Positions 42,579 through 51,293 of a stretch of 64,000 bases of DNA are shown in pieces. Position 1 is the first letter of the stretch; every line of letters begins with the position of its first letter. Position numbers and translations under genes: made by a program. Source of the DNA: SZAS-18 sp038322235 (GTDB taxonomy: Bacteria; Verrucomicrobiota; Verrucomicrobiia; Chthoniobacterales; SZAS-18); contig JBBQFQ010000007.1 in the NCBI GenBank assembly GCA_038322235.1, forward strand, positions 80,290 to 144,289, written 5' to 3'. The notes below the pieces were generated by a model that was not told the DNA's origin, made no database searches, and saw only the letters and a list, made by a program, of their open reading frames with translations.

Positions 42579-45500
42579 ATGGCCGAAATCGAGAAATTCC
42601 ATCATTACGACGTCCTCCGCCGGGAGGACGGCTCGTTGTTTGAGCTCGGGCGCGGCGCGATGGGAATCACGTACAAAGCGTTCGATACGAACCTGCGGGT
42701 CACCGTCGCGTTGAAGGTCATCAATGCGACCTATCTCAACAGCGAGGTCGCGCGCCAGCGCTTCGTCCGCGAAGCCCGGGCGGCCGCCCGGTTGAGTCAT
42801 CCCAACGTCGCGGCGGTGTTTCACCTCGGTGAATCCGAGCAGGCCTATTTCTACGCGATGGAGTTTATCGCGGGGGAGACGGTCGAGGCGCGCGTAAAGC
42901 GGGGCGGTCCGCTCACCGCCATCCCCGCGCTCGAGATCACCCTGCAGGTCGCGAAGGCGCTCCGCGCCGCCGAGCGGGAGGGACTGGTGCACCGGGACAT
43001 CAAGCCCGCGAACCTCATGCTCGTGGCTGATGAGGACGACGAACTCTTCGTGAAGGTCATCGACTTCGGTCTCGCAAAAAGCGCGCACAAGGAAGCCGGC
43101 GATGCCACGGTGACGATCGCTGGGTTCGTGGGCACGCCGCATTTCGCGAGCCCGGAACAGCTCGAGGAGCACGAGCTCGATGTCCGTTCGGACATCTACT
43201 CCCTCGGGATCACGTTCTGGTGGATGCTCGCGGGCAAGCCGCCGTTCGCTGGTTCGCTCGCGACGATCATGCGGGATCACCTGCAGAAGGCGCCGCCGTT
43301 CGAGATTTTCGCGGGCCAGCCGCCCGAGATGCTCGCGCTCCTCCGGCGCATGCTGGAGAAGGATCCGGGGATGCGCCCGCAGAATGCGAGCGAACTGCGG
43401 CGCGAGATCGAGACGGTCATGCGCACGCTCCTCGCGGGCGACGCCTCCGTCACGCCGGTGACGGTCATCCCCGGTTCCAGCGCCACTACCTCGGGGGCCG
43501 ATTTCGCCACTCAGGCCTTCGCCGCTCCGAGCACGAATGCTTCGGCGACCTCGGGCGGGACGATGAGCAGCATCCGGCCGCCTTCGGTCGGACTCGTGCT
43601 CGGGCATTACCGCCTGCTCAAGGACTGCGGGGACGGTGCGAGCGGCCGGCTTTTCCAGGCGCTCGACAACGAAAAGAACCGCGCCGTCGGCGTGAAGGTC
43701 CTTCACCATGCGCTGCTGGGCTCGGTCGATGCCCAGTTGCGGGCCGAGCGGGAAGTGGATGCCGCGAAAGCGTCGCCGCATCCCGCCCTCACAGAGCTTT
43801 ACTCGCTCGAGCGGACGCCAGAGGGGCACTGTCTGCTCGTAACGGAGTGGGTGAATGGATTCTCCCTGCTCGATCTCCTGCGCGGTCGGAGCCGTCTCAC
43901 GGCGGCGGATACCGTGCGCATTCTCGAACCCGTCGCCGCCGCCGCCGATCATGGTGCGCAGCACGGCTTGCATTCGCTCGGTCTCGGGCTTCCCCAGGTG
44001 ATGCTCGGCTTCGACGCCGAGTATGATGTCGGCTCTCGCCCGCCCTTCCTCACGGCGCCCCTCGCGGAGTGGCCGGAGTTTCACGCGAAGGTCTCGCCGG
44101 TCTCGCTCGCCGCCAGCGCGGATCCGGCAACGATCGCGCCCGAGCAAACGATGGTCTCCGGATCGCGGACCGATATCATCGGGGCGACGGACTACCCGCG
44201 CCGCCTCGCCTCGCTCGCGTTTGAAATGCTCAGCGGTTCGCCGCCGCCGCGGATCGCCCCGGGCACCACGACGCGCATTCCTCCGCTGCCCTCGCTGGGC
44301 GAAGAGGGAAACACCGTGCTGCGCAAAGCGCTCAATGGCGGATTTGCCACCGCCACGGAGTTCATGCAGGCGCTGAAGGCGGGCGGAGGTGGATCGAGCA
44401 CGGGGAGTTCGGCGGCGCCGGTGGGCGGAAATGTGGCCACGCCGACGGTCGCCGACCACGTGACGCGGGCCCCCGATTCCCACGGGACGCCCCCTCCCAC
44501 CCCGCCGAAGTCCGGCTCTCCGCTCGTTCCGATTCTGGTCGTCGTCTCCGTGCTCGTCGCCGGCGGAGCTGCGGGAGTCTTTTTTCTGAAGAAGCCGGAT
44601 CCGACGCCCGTGTTGCCGACGCCGACGCCAGCCGTCGCGATCGTGACGCCGGCCCCGTCGTCCGTGCCGCGGATCACGCCGACGCCGTTCGTCGTGGCGC
44701 GGCTTCCGACTCCGACCCCGGAGCCGGTCGTCGTGCCGAAGGATCGGCGTGAGCAATATCTGGCCGCGCTGGACGAAGCGCGAAAGACCGTCAACGCGGG
44801 CAATCCCGTCGAGCAGCTCGATGCGTATCTGAAGGTCGCGCAGGAGTACACGGATCAAAATCAGGCCGTCGAAGTGCTGGACTCGGCGGTGAACGCGATC
44901 GTCCAGGAGGCGAAGACCCCGGATATGCGCGAGCGGCGCTTCCGTCAGCTGCGGAAGCAGCTGGATGCCGCGGCGGTTCTGGGCTCGCAATCGGCATTGT
45001 TGTTCCTCGGTGGTCAGACCGAGCAGGCCGATGCGGGGGTCGCCGCTGACTATTACAAGCGGGCGGCGGACAAGGGGAGCCCGAAGGCGATGATCAAGCT
45101 GGGCAATCTCCTTTTCAAAGGCGGACCCGGCCTCGCGCCGCGCCCGGGCGAGACGGCCGATTGGTATCGTCAGGCGAGTGACCGCGGTGACGTGCTCGGA
45201 AAGATCCTGCTGGCCGAATGCTACCGCGAAGGGAAGGGGGGCGTGGGCCTCGATTTTCAGCGGAGCGCGCTGCTTCTCAATGAGGCGCTCGCGAAAGAAC
45301 CGGACAACTCCAACGCCCTCGATCTGCTGGCGGTCGCCTACGAGAAGGGATACGGCGTTCCGGTCAATCCCTCGAAGGCTCGCGAATTGCTCGAGCGCGC
45401 CGTGGAGTTGGGGAATTCGCAGTCGATGGCGAATCTCGGCGCGTACTACATGAATGGCATCGGAATGCCTCGAGCCGACCAACGCCGCGGGGTCGAGCTT

Positions 45501-45689
45501 TTCAAGCGGAGCGCGGATGCAGACAATCCGATCGGAATGTTTTTCTACGCGCAGTGCCTCGAGGCTGGACTCGGCGGTCGCAAGGACGAGCCGCAGGCCA
45601 GAATCTACTATCGGGCCTCCGCTGAGCGCGGCTTCGCTCTTGCGATCGCGCACTGCGAGAAGAAGAACATCCTCTACAATCGTCGCTGA
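42579..45689 (+). CDS. Ser/Thr kinase-pseudokinase-Sel1 repeat membrane protein
   Basis: A 1036-residue protein. The first kinase domain is complete: glycine loop GRGAMG (24-29), Lys46, HRD 138-140 with IKPAN, and DFG 162-164. A second kinase-like domain (about 338-600) keeps GHYRLL and VGVKVLHHAL, but where HRD-x-K-x-x-N should be it reads HSLGLGLPQV, and no DFG follows, so it is a pseudokinase. A membrane helix (648-669), a Pro/Thr-rich linker and a C-terminal array of Sel1 repeats (about 830-1030, AxxxLGxxY-type helices) complete it. The ATG at 42579 (MAEIEKFHHY) is the natural kinase start. Confidence 0.9.
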   Translation: MAEIEKFHHYDVLRREDGSLFELGRGAMGITYKAFDTNLRVTVALKVINATYLNSEVARQRFVREARAAARLSHPNVAAVFHLGESEQAYFYAMEFIAGETVEARVKRGGPLTAIPALEITLQVAKALRAAEREGLVHRDIKPANLMLVADEDDELFVKVIDFGLAKSAHKEAGDATVTIAGFVGTPHFASPEQLEEHELDVRSDIYSLGITFWWMLAGKPPFAGSLATIMRDHLQKAPPFEIFAGQPPEMLALLRRMLEKDPGMRPQNASELRREIETVMRTLLAGDASVTPVTVIPGSSATTSGADFATQAFAAPSTNASATSGGTMSSIRPPSVGLVLGHYRLLKDCGDGASGRLFQALDNEKNRAVGVKVLHHALLGSVDAQLRAEREVDAAKASPHPALTELYSLERTPEGHCLLVTEWVNGFSLLDLLRGRSRLTAADTVRILEPVAAAADHGAQHGLHSLGLGLPQVMLGFDAEYDVGSRPPFLTAPLAEWPEFHAKVSPVSLAASADPATIAPEQTMVSGSRTDIIGATDYPRRLASLAFEMLSGSPPPRIAPGTTTRIPPLPSLGEEGNTVLRKALNGGFATATEFMQALKAGGGGSSTGSSAAPVGGNVATPTVADHVTRAPDSHGTPPPTPPKSGSPLVPILVVVSVLVAGGAAGVFFLKKPDPTPVLPTPTPAVAIVTPAPSSVPRITPTPFVVARLPTPTPEPVVVPKDRREQYLAALDEARKTVNAGNPVEQLDAYLKVAQEYTDQNQAVEVLDSAVNAIVQEAKTPDMRERRFRQLRKQLDAAAVLGSQSALLFLGGQTEQADAGVAADYYKRAADKGSPKAMIKLGNLLFKGGPGLAPRPGETADWYRQASDRGDVLGKILLAECYREGKGGVGLDFQRSALLLNEALAKEPDNSNALDLLAVAYEKGYGVPVNPSKARELLERAVELGNSQSMANLGAYYMNGIGMPRADQRRGVELFKRSADADNPIGMFFYAQCLEAGLGGRKDEPQARIYYRASAERGFALAIAHCEKKNILYNRR

Positions 45690-45749
45690 CGCTCCCGGCC
45701 TTCCTTGCACCTTGCTCCGGGCCGCTCCGCCCGTAGCGTTCCACCGACC

Positions 45750-46283
45750 ATGCGGGAAGACGATTTCGAATACGCGCTGGAGAACACCCGCGTTTTGCTC
45801 GCTCCGCAGAGACGCATCCAGACTTTCGGCGCCACGACCTTCAACTTTCACCTCCTGACCGAATCCATGGACCAGCCGGAGATGGTGAGAATCCGGCGTG
45901 GCACGATCGAGGCGGAGAAGCCTGCGATCTTCACCGCGGAAAACGCCGCGCGGCTCCTCCTCGAAGGCTTCGGAGAGAAGGCGGAGGCCTTCGCGGATGC
46001 CCTGCGCCAGCTGCGGGATGCCTCGTCCCCGCGAGCCGCTCTCTTGCGCTACGGTTTTCAGGTTCGGAAATCGCGCCTCGTGGAGGATAGCGCGCGAGGA
46101 AACATCGACGCGCTCGGCGATCGCGTGTGCAGCGATGTTGCGAATTCGGCCGATCCGCTCGCCGCCGTCTTGATCGGGGTGGAGGATGGGTGGGAGGTTG
46201 GCCTCGTGAAATTCACCCTCGACCTCGTCGCCGAATCCGGTCCCGGCAACCTCGCCGATTTCCGCCGCCGCGGGATCGCTTGA
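45750..46283 (+). CDS. Conserved hypothetical protein
   Basis: A 177-residue protein starting at the ATG at 45750 (MREDDFEYAL). The N-terminus has LAPQRRIQTFGATTFNFHLLTE, then VRIRRGTIEAEKP, and it ends RRRGIA. No signal peptide or membrane segment. I recall proteins of this start from other Verrucomicrobia but no assigned role. It is 22 bp upstream of the LysM gene, suggesting co-transcription. Confidence 0.65.
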   Translation: MREDDFEYALENTRVLLAPQRRIQTFGATTFNFHLLTESMDQPEMVRIRRGTIEAEKPAIFTAENAARLLLEGFGEKAEAFADALRQLRDASSPRAALLRYGFQVRKSRLVEDSARGNIDALGDRVCSDVANSADPLAAVLIGVEDGWEVGLVKFTLDLVAESGPGNLADFRRRGIA

Positions 46284-46305
46284 GCAGCGTCCCGTCCCCT
46301 TTTGC

Positions 46306-47163
46306 ATGAAGCTCGCAAAGACTCTTTTTCTCCTCGTTCTTATCCTCGGAGTGTTTGGCGGCGGCGGCTACTTCGCCTGGGTCACGCTGATCAAACCGTC
46401 CCAGCCGACGGCCGTCGAACGCGCCCGCCCTGCGGCGGTTCCCACGATCCCGCCCGATCCGGCCGCGCCGGAACTCGCCAAGGCGGAGGCGCTGAAGCGC
46501 GAGAAAAAGGTGATCGAGGCGCGAGATCTCCTGGACAGCATCGTGGCGAACTACCCCTCTTCGCCGCGGATCGAGGACGCCCGCAACCTCCTCGGCGAGC
46601 TCAATGCCGACCTCGCGCTCTCCACGACCCCGGGGCCGGACAAGCTCGACTACGTCGTGAAGGCCGGCGACTCGCTCGACAAGATCGCTCGGCAGCTGAA
46701 GACCAGCGGCGAGCTGATCATGCGTTCGAATAATCTTGCGAACACGATCATCCAGCCCGGGCAGCATCTCTCGATCTTCCAACCGGATTTCTCCCTCGAA
46801 CTTCAGCTCGGCGCGAAGAAGGTGGTCCTGCTGAACAAGGGCCGATTCTTCAAGCAATACGCCGTGAAGGCCTCCGTCCTCCCCGGCGCCGGACGCAGCG
46901 GTGAGATCAAGACCCGCGTGGCCGAAAAGGCCGCCTATCGGGACGGGAAGCGCGTGACCTTCGGCACGAAGGAATATCCCGGCAGCTCGCGCTGGATCGT
47001 CCTCGCCCAGCCCGGGTTCACGATCTATCCGGAATCGCCTGCTGGCACGAGCGCGGCCGCCGCGGTCGCGAAGCCGGCCACCGGCCTGGGCCTCGATCCC
47101 GCCGATCTCGAGGAATTGCACACGCTGGTGAGCCCGGGACTCGTGGCGACGATCATCCCCTGA
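46306..47163 (+). CDS. LysM protein with degenerate L,D-transpeptidase-like C-terminus
   Basis: A 285-residue protein with an N-terminal signal anchor (LFLLVLILGVFGGGGYFA). A helical segment like a tetratricopeptide follows, then a LysM domain (YVVKAGDSLDKIARQLKTSG, and IIQPGQHLSI) for peptidoglycan binding. The C-terminal ~120 residues look like an L,D-transpeptidase fold (KKVVLLNKGRFFKQYAV, GRSGEIKTRVAEKA), but the catalytic HGC-x-R segment is missing and the equivalent position reads TGLGLDPADLEEL. It may be a cell-wall-binding protein derived from an inactive transpeptidase. It lies 62 bp upstream of accA. Confidence 0.8.
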   Translation: MKLAKTLFLLVLILGVFGGGGYFAWVTLIKPSQPTAVERARPAAVPTIPPDPAAPELAKAEALKREKKVIEARDLLDSIVANYPSSPRIEDARNLLGELNADLALSTTPGPDKLDYVVKAGDSLDKIARQLKTSGELIMRSNNLANTIIQPGQHLSIFQPDFSLELQLGAKKVVLLNKGRFFKQYAVKASVLPGAGRSGEIKTRVAEKAAYRDGKRVTFGTKEYPGSSRWIVLAQPGFTIYPESPAGTSAAAAVAKPATGLGLDPADLEELHTLVSPGLVATIIP

Positions 47164-47225
47164 AGCCCCCGGGCTCAACTTCGCGTTTCCCAAGCGGGCT
47201 CCCGAATTGTAAAAGGATCCTCCCC

Positions 47226-48185
47226 ATGAATGTCGCGCCCCTGGAATTCGAAAAGCCCATTTTGGAGCTCGAGAAGAAACTCGATGACCTGAAGAAGCAG
47301 TTGAAGGGACAGGACCTCAACGTCGATCCCGAAGTGCGCCGCATCTCCGCCCGCATCGCGCAGCTGAAACAGGACGTCTACGTGAATCTCACCCCGTGGC
47401 AGCGGGTGCAGATCGCCCGGCATCCGCAAAGGCCCTACGCGCTCGACTACATCGGGATGTGTTTCGAGGACTTCGTCGAGTTGCGGGGAGACCGGTTGTT
47501 CGGCGAGGATCGCGCCATGCCGGGCGGCTTCGCCACCATTGGCGGGCACAAGGTCGTGGTCCTTGGTCACCAAAAGGGCCGCGATACGAAGGAAAACATT
47601 CTGCGGAACTTCGGCTCCGCCAACCCGGAAGGCTACCGCAAGGCCCTGCGCCTCATGCGCCTCGCCGAAAAGTTTTCCCTCCCCGTCATCACGTTGATCG
47701 ATACTCCCGGCGCGTACCCCGGCGTGGGCGCGGAGGAGCGCCACATCGCCGAGGCGATCGCGGTGAATCTCCGGGAGATGATGGTGCTCGAGACCCCGAT
47801 CATCGCGTGCGTCATCGGCGAAGGCGGCAGCGGCGGCGCGCTCGGCATCGGCGTGGCCGATCGGGTGCTCGTAATGGAGAACGCCTACTACTCCGTGATC
47901 AGTCCGGAAGGTTGCGCGGCGATTCTCTGGAAGCACCGCAGCTACGCGCCCGAAGCGGCCGCGGCCCTGAAGCTCAGTTCACCCGATCTCCTCGAGCACG
48001 GGATGGTCGATGAGGTCATTGCCGAGCCCCCCGGTGGCGCGCATCGCGACCCGGCCGCGGCCGGAGCAGCCTTCCGCACCGTGATCATCAAGCACCTCGA
48101 GGAACTGAAGAAGCTCTCCGCGAAGAAGCTGCTCGGCGGCCGCTACGCGAAGTTTCGGAAACACGGAGTCTACGCGGCGGCCTAA
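47226..48185 (+). CDS. accA: Acetyl-CoA carboxylase carboxyltransferase subunit alpha
   Basis: A 319-residue AccA, forming with AccD the carboxyltransferase that makes malonyl-CoA for fatty-acid synthesis. Landmarks: the LEFEKPILELEKKLDDL start, FVELRGDRLFGEDRA, GHQKGRDTKENI, LIDTPGAYPGVGAEERHIAEAI, GEGGSGGALGIGVAD and the SVISPEGCAAILW segment. No zinc ribbon is present, as is normal for separate AccA. It is not beside accD or accBC in this window. Confidence 0.97.
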   Translation: MNVAPLEFEKPILELEKKLDDLKKQLKGQDLNVDPEVRRISARIAQLKQDVYVNLTPWQRVQIARHPQRPYALDYIGMCFEDFVELRGDRLFGEDRAMPGGFATIGGHKVVVLGHQKGRDTKENILRNFGSANPEGYRKALRLMRLAEKFSLPVITLIDTPGAYPGVGAEERHIAEAIAVNLREMMVLETPIIACVIGEGGSGGALGIGVADRVLVMENAYYSVISPEGCAAILWKHRSYAPEAAAALKLSSPDLLEHGMVDEVIAEPPGGAHRDPAAAGAAFRTVIIKHLEELKKLSAKKLLGGRYAKFRKHGVYAAA

Positions 48186-48189
48186 GCCT

Positions 48190-49035
48190 TCACCTGGATT
48201 TCACCGGGAAGACGAAGGACGCCCAGTAGCTCTCCCATTCGGGCTGGCGGAAATCGTCGTCGGCCGGCGGCGCCCGGCGCATGTGGACCAACCGCAGCGC
48301 GTGGAGCCCGGCTCCCCGGACGGTGCAGACGACCCGGCCGTCTCCATCCGTCGCGAGGGCGTGGGAGTCGGTCTTGCCCTGCCGCGTGCGCCGGACAAAC
48401 GCGAGATGGGCGTTCGGCAGCGGCTCGCCCTCGAAGAACACCCGGGCCGCAAAGCGCTTCCCCGCTCGCAGCCGGGTGGGATCGGCGTTCAGGACGATCT
48501 CGAGTTTCTGGTCCAGCCGCCGCCCGCAGAGTTCCACGGCTTTCGCGCCGGGCTTTTCCGGTGGGACATAGAGCTTGAGATAACGGGTGTAGCTCTCGCG
48601 TCCGGCGCGGGTGGTCTCATTCTTCCGGGCCCGCTCGGCAAGGATCGATTCGAGGCCTTCCTCGCGCAGGTAGGCGTTGAACTTCTGGTGATCGAGCACG
48701 ATGCGCGCGGCCCCGCGCTCCATCGTGAACAGCGCTCCGCCGCGCACCGCCTGGGGCGAGACCTCCAGGATCGGTTTGTGGCCATCCTGCGCTTCCGGCA
48801 GGAGATCCTTCGTCGCGTGCGGCGTGATCATCTTCCACGTGACGAGGCGCCGCTTCTGGAGCGACTTCTCTTCGCCCGCGCCGAAGTTGGACCCGAGGTT
48901 CAGCGAGATCGCCACCGCCGTCGTCCCCCGCTGGGTCACCGGCTCCAGCCAGTACTCATGCGCCTTCGCCTCCGCGGCGGGGCCGAGCAAGCCGACGAAC
49001 AGAGCGAGAATGCCGGAAATCGGCCGGGAACGCAT
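48190..49035 (-). CDS. DUF4198-type exported protein (possible metal-transport accessory)
   Basis: A 281-residue exported protein with a signal peptide (ILALFVGLLGPAAEAKAHEYWLEP); the AHEYWLEP start of the mature protein is typical of DUF4198, proposed periplasmic partners of metal uptake systems. The C-terminal part has ADPTRLRAGKRFAARVFFEGEPLPNA, with a VFFEGEPL-like Ig strand. The ATG at 49035 (MRSRPISG) was chosen over 49068. It converges on accA with only 4 bp between stops. Confidence 0.75.
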   Translation of the reverse strand: MRSRPISGILALFVGLLGPAAEAKAHEYWLEPVTQRGTTAVAISLNLGSNFGAGEEKSLQKRRLVTWKMITPHATKDLLPEAQDGHKPILEVSPQAVRGGALFTMERGAARIVLDHQKFNAYLREEGLESILAERARKNETTRAGRESYTRYLKLYVPPEKPGAKAVELCGRRLDQKLEIVLNADPTRLRAGKRFAARVFFEGEPLPNAHLAFVRRTRQGKTDSHALATDGDGRVVCTVRGAGLHALRLVHMRRAPPADDDFRQPEWESYWASFVFPVKSR

Positions 49036-49178
49036 GGCGCGGAGAATGGTCGTCCGAAGGGGGGACACAAGCCGATTCGGAGGAATTCGACGCCCGCGAG
49101 ACGCCGCGAACCGACGTGACGGCGCGACGCGGCCAATCGGAGATCTGACAGCCGGAACGTTGCGCGTAGGTTCTCCTC

Positions 49179-49835
49179 ATGACCTCCATTCGCGAACTTC
49201 GCCGCCTCGCTTCACCAGCGCCTCGACCGCAATCTCTCGCTTTCGACGGGCCCACGCTCTGGCTGGGATCGCGCGAGACGCGGCGAATCTATCGGCTCAA
49301 TCCGGAGACCTGGACGGTCGATTGGGAAACCGCGGCGCCGGGGATTCCCTGGGGGATGACGGTCGTGCGAGGTGAACTGCGCGTGCTTTGTGGGGAAGGC
49401 GAGGACGACGTGCGCATCATCCGCCGCTGCGTGCCGGGGGAGGGATTCGATCCGGAGTTTGCGCTGCCGTGCCCGGACGACACGGGCTCGCAGCTCGGCT
49501 TCGACGGCGAAAATCTGCACGTGAGCCAGTGGTATCGGCGCCAGGTCGTGAGCCTCGACGCGCAGGGAGCAGTCGCCCGCGTCATCCCGGTGCCGCACGG
49601 AGTCTGTGGCCAGGTGATCGTGGCGGGCGTGCATTACCTCGTGACGACCGACGCGGAAGAGACAAACGACTACTGGCTCACCCGCCTCGATGCGCGCGGC
49701 GCGGCGCCGGAGTCCGTCGATCTCGCCAAGATTCCCTTCCCGGCCCGGGCGCTGGCGTTCGACGGTACGCAATTCTGGACCAATCATCGGGAGCAGGACG
49801 AGATCGTCGCCTTCGCCCGGCCGGACGTCGCGTGA
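49179..49835 (+). CDS. Hypothetical beta-propeller-like protein
   Basis: A 218-residue protein with several SLAFDGPTLWLGS- and QLGFDGENLHVSQW-like blades and a final ALAFDGTQFWTNH, i.e. repeated hydrophobic-FDG-x-x-(L/F)W units as in small lactonase- or NHL-like propellers. No signal peptide. Four to five blades are visible, too few for a closed propeller unless it is a dimer. No function can be assigned. It converges on the thioesterase gene at 49843. Confidence 0.6.
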   Translation: MTSIRELRRLASPAPRPQSLAFDGPTLWLGSRETRRIYRLNPETWTVDWETAAPGIPWGMTVVRGELRVLCGEGEDDVRIIRRCVPGEGFDPEFALPCPDDTGSQLGFDGENLHVSQWYRRQVVSLDAQGAVARVIPVPHGVCGQVIVAGVHYLVTTDAEETNDYWLTRLDARGAAPESVDLAKIPFPARALAFDGTQFWTNHREQDEIVAFARPDVA

Positions 49836-49842
49836 TCGCCGC

Positions 49843-50382
49843 TCAGACGAGGTCGAAGGCCTGCTGTTCGGCCGCGAGCCAGCTCGCGGCGGCCGGGGGG
49901 AGCCTGGCGGGGGACGGCTGCGAGCCATCGGGATCGCGGTGCATGGCCCACGCGGTGGCGGTCGGCACGATTCCGGCCTTGCTCACGGCGCCGCCCTTCA
50001 CGAGGCCCTTCGCGGCGATGCGGCCGTCCGACCGGATGAATTCGAAAGACATGATATTCCAGTTCGAGTCGCTGCCGAGGTAGCGGAAGCGCAGCCGGTA
50101 GCGCTCGAAGGGTTTGAGCTGCTTCCGATACGAGATGATCGCGCCGCCGAGCATCGGGCGCCATTTGTGGCGGAGGAGCGTCTTGAGAAAGCCCGTGCGA
50201 CTGAAAAGTTCCACCAGCGCCAGATCGATGACCGTGAGAAAGCGCCCGTTGTTCATGTGGAGGTTCACGTCCACATCGTTGGGCCAGACCCGGAGCAAGA
50301 GGTCCACCGGCTCGTGGATGGCGAGCTTCGGGAGAAAGCGGGCCCGGAGGAGAACGAGCAGGAGGCGCAGATAGAGATTCAT
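49843..50382 (-). CDS. Thioesterase-like hotdog-fold protein
   Basis: A 179-residue protein with the YLRLLLVLLRARF hydrophobic start and VWPNDVDVNLHMNNGRFLTVIDLAL, the pattern of the THEM6/acyl-CoA-thioesterase-like hotdog group (D-x-N-x-H-M-N-N-G). KQLKPFERYRLRFRYLGSDSNW follows. It probably hydrolyses or binds acyl-CoA-type thioesters at the membrane; activity is not proven. It is encoded alone on the minus strand. Confidence 0.75.
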   Translation of the reverse strand: MNLYLRLLLVLLRARFLPKLAIHEPVDLLLRVWPNDVDVNLHMNNGRFLTVIDLALVELFSRTGFLKTLLRHKWRPMLGGAIISYRKQLKPFERYRLRFRYLGSDSNWNIMSFEFIRSDGRIAAKGLVKGGAVSKAGIVPTATAWAMHRDPDGSQPSPARLPPAAASWLAAEQQAFDLV

Positions 50383-50551
50383 GGGGAGATGCGCCGGGAG
50401 CTCCGGCCGCAGACGCGCTTCCCGGACGGGAGCGACTGGAATGACTTTCTCGGTGCCGCTCAGGATACCTTTTTAGTATCAGCGTCCGGCCCGGCCGGCG
50501 GCGGTCGTGACCTGAGCGTTGACGAATGCCGCTGCTCGTCGAACGATCCCA

Positions 50552-51283
50552 ATGGAAAATCTCCAATCTCCGCCGCCGCGTCAGGGCATGGGCTGCTTCG
50601 CCAAGGGTTGTCTGATCACGCTCGCCGTGACCGTGATCACATTCGGCCTGCTCGGGTTCGGCGCCTACACCTTCTACACCAGCCTGGTCCGTAGCCTGAC
50701 CACCGACAAGCCGGTGGCGCTGCAGGTCGAGAGCGTCTCCGATGCGGCGTGGCGAGCGACTTCGGAGAAAATGAGCGGGCTGATGCAGGCGATCAATGCG
50801 GGCACGGAGCGCACGGTGGAGTTCACCGCGGCGGATTTGAATGCGCTGATTGCCCGCGACCCGACCTTCTCGGGAGCGCGCGGGAAGGCACGGGCCGAGC
50901 TTGCAGATTCCCTCCTGACCTTGGAAGTGGTTGCGGCCTGCGACGAGTGGGCGGATGCCGTGAAGATTTTCACCCGGCTAAGGGGCCGCTATCTCCATGC
51001 GCGGATGCGCCTCGGACTCGAGTACGCTCACGGGGAGTTCGATTTCGACCCTCGCTCCCTCGAGGCCGGGGAAGGCGCCGGCGGCGGGAAGGAATCTTCC
51101 AAGTTCACGCAGGGATTCTTGCAGGGTTTCCGCAAGGGCTTCAATCAAAGTTTCAACAGGGAGATTGAGAAGGAGAAGGCGCAGAACGCCGATGCGAGAA
51201 AGCGCTACGATGGCATCCGCACGATCCGTCTCGTCGGAGACAAGCTCGTGGTCGTGACCAAAGGTGGGGCCACCGCGAAGTAA
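50552..51283 (+). CDS. Membrane-anchored hypothetical protein
   Basis: A 243-residue protein starting at the ATG at 50552 (MENLQSPPPR). A Cys-Gly turn precedes one membrane helix (LITLAVTVITFGLLGFGAYTFY), followed by a periplasmic or cytoplasmic domain with TVEFTAADLNALIARD and a C-terminal KFTQGFLQGFRKGFNQSFN helix. No family is recognised. An upstream ATG at 50519 would extend it by 11 residues. Confidence 0.6.
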   Translation: MENLQSPPPRQGMGCFAKGCLITLAVTVITFGLLGFGAYTFYTSLVRSLTTDKPVALQVESVSDAAWRATSEKMSGLMQAINAGTERTVEFTAADLNALIARDPTFSGARGKARAELADSLLTLEVVAACDEWADAVKIFTRLRGRYLHARMRLGLEYAHGEFDFDPRSLEAGEGAGGGKESSKFTQGFLQGFRKGFNQSFNREIEKEKAQNADARKRYDGIRTIRLVGDKLVVVTKGGATAK

Positions 51284-51293
51284 CGGCTGCCGC

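Noticed and set aside
42546..46307. A minus-strand open frame of over 1200 codons opposite the double-kinase gene.
   Set aside because: Its product is an Arg/Gly/His-rich shadow; the plus-strand gene has HRD, DFG and Sel1 motifs.
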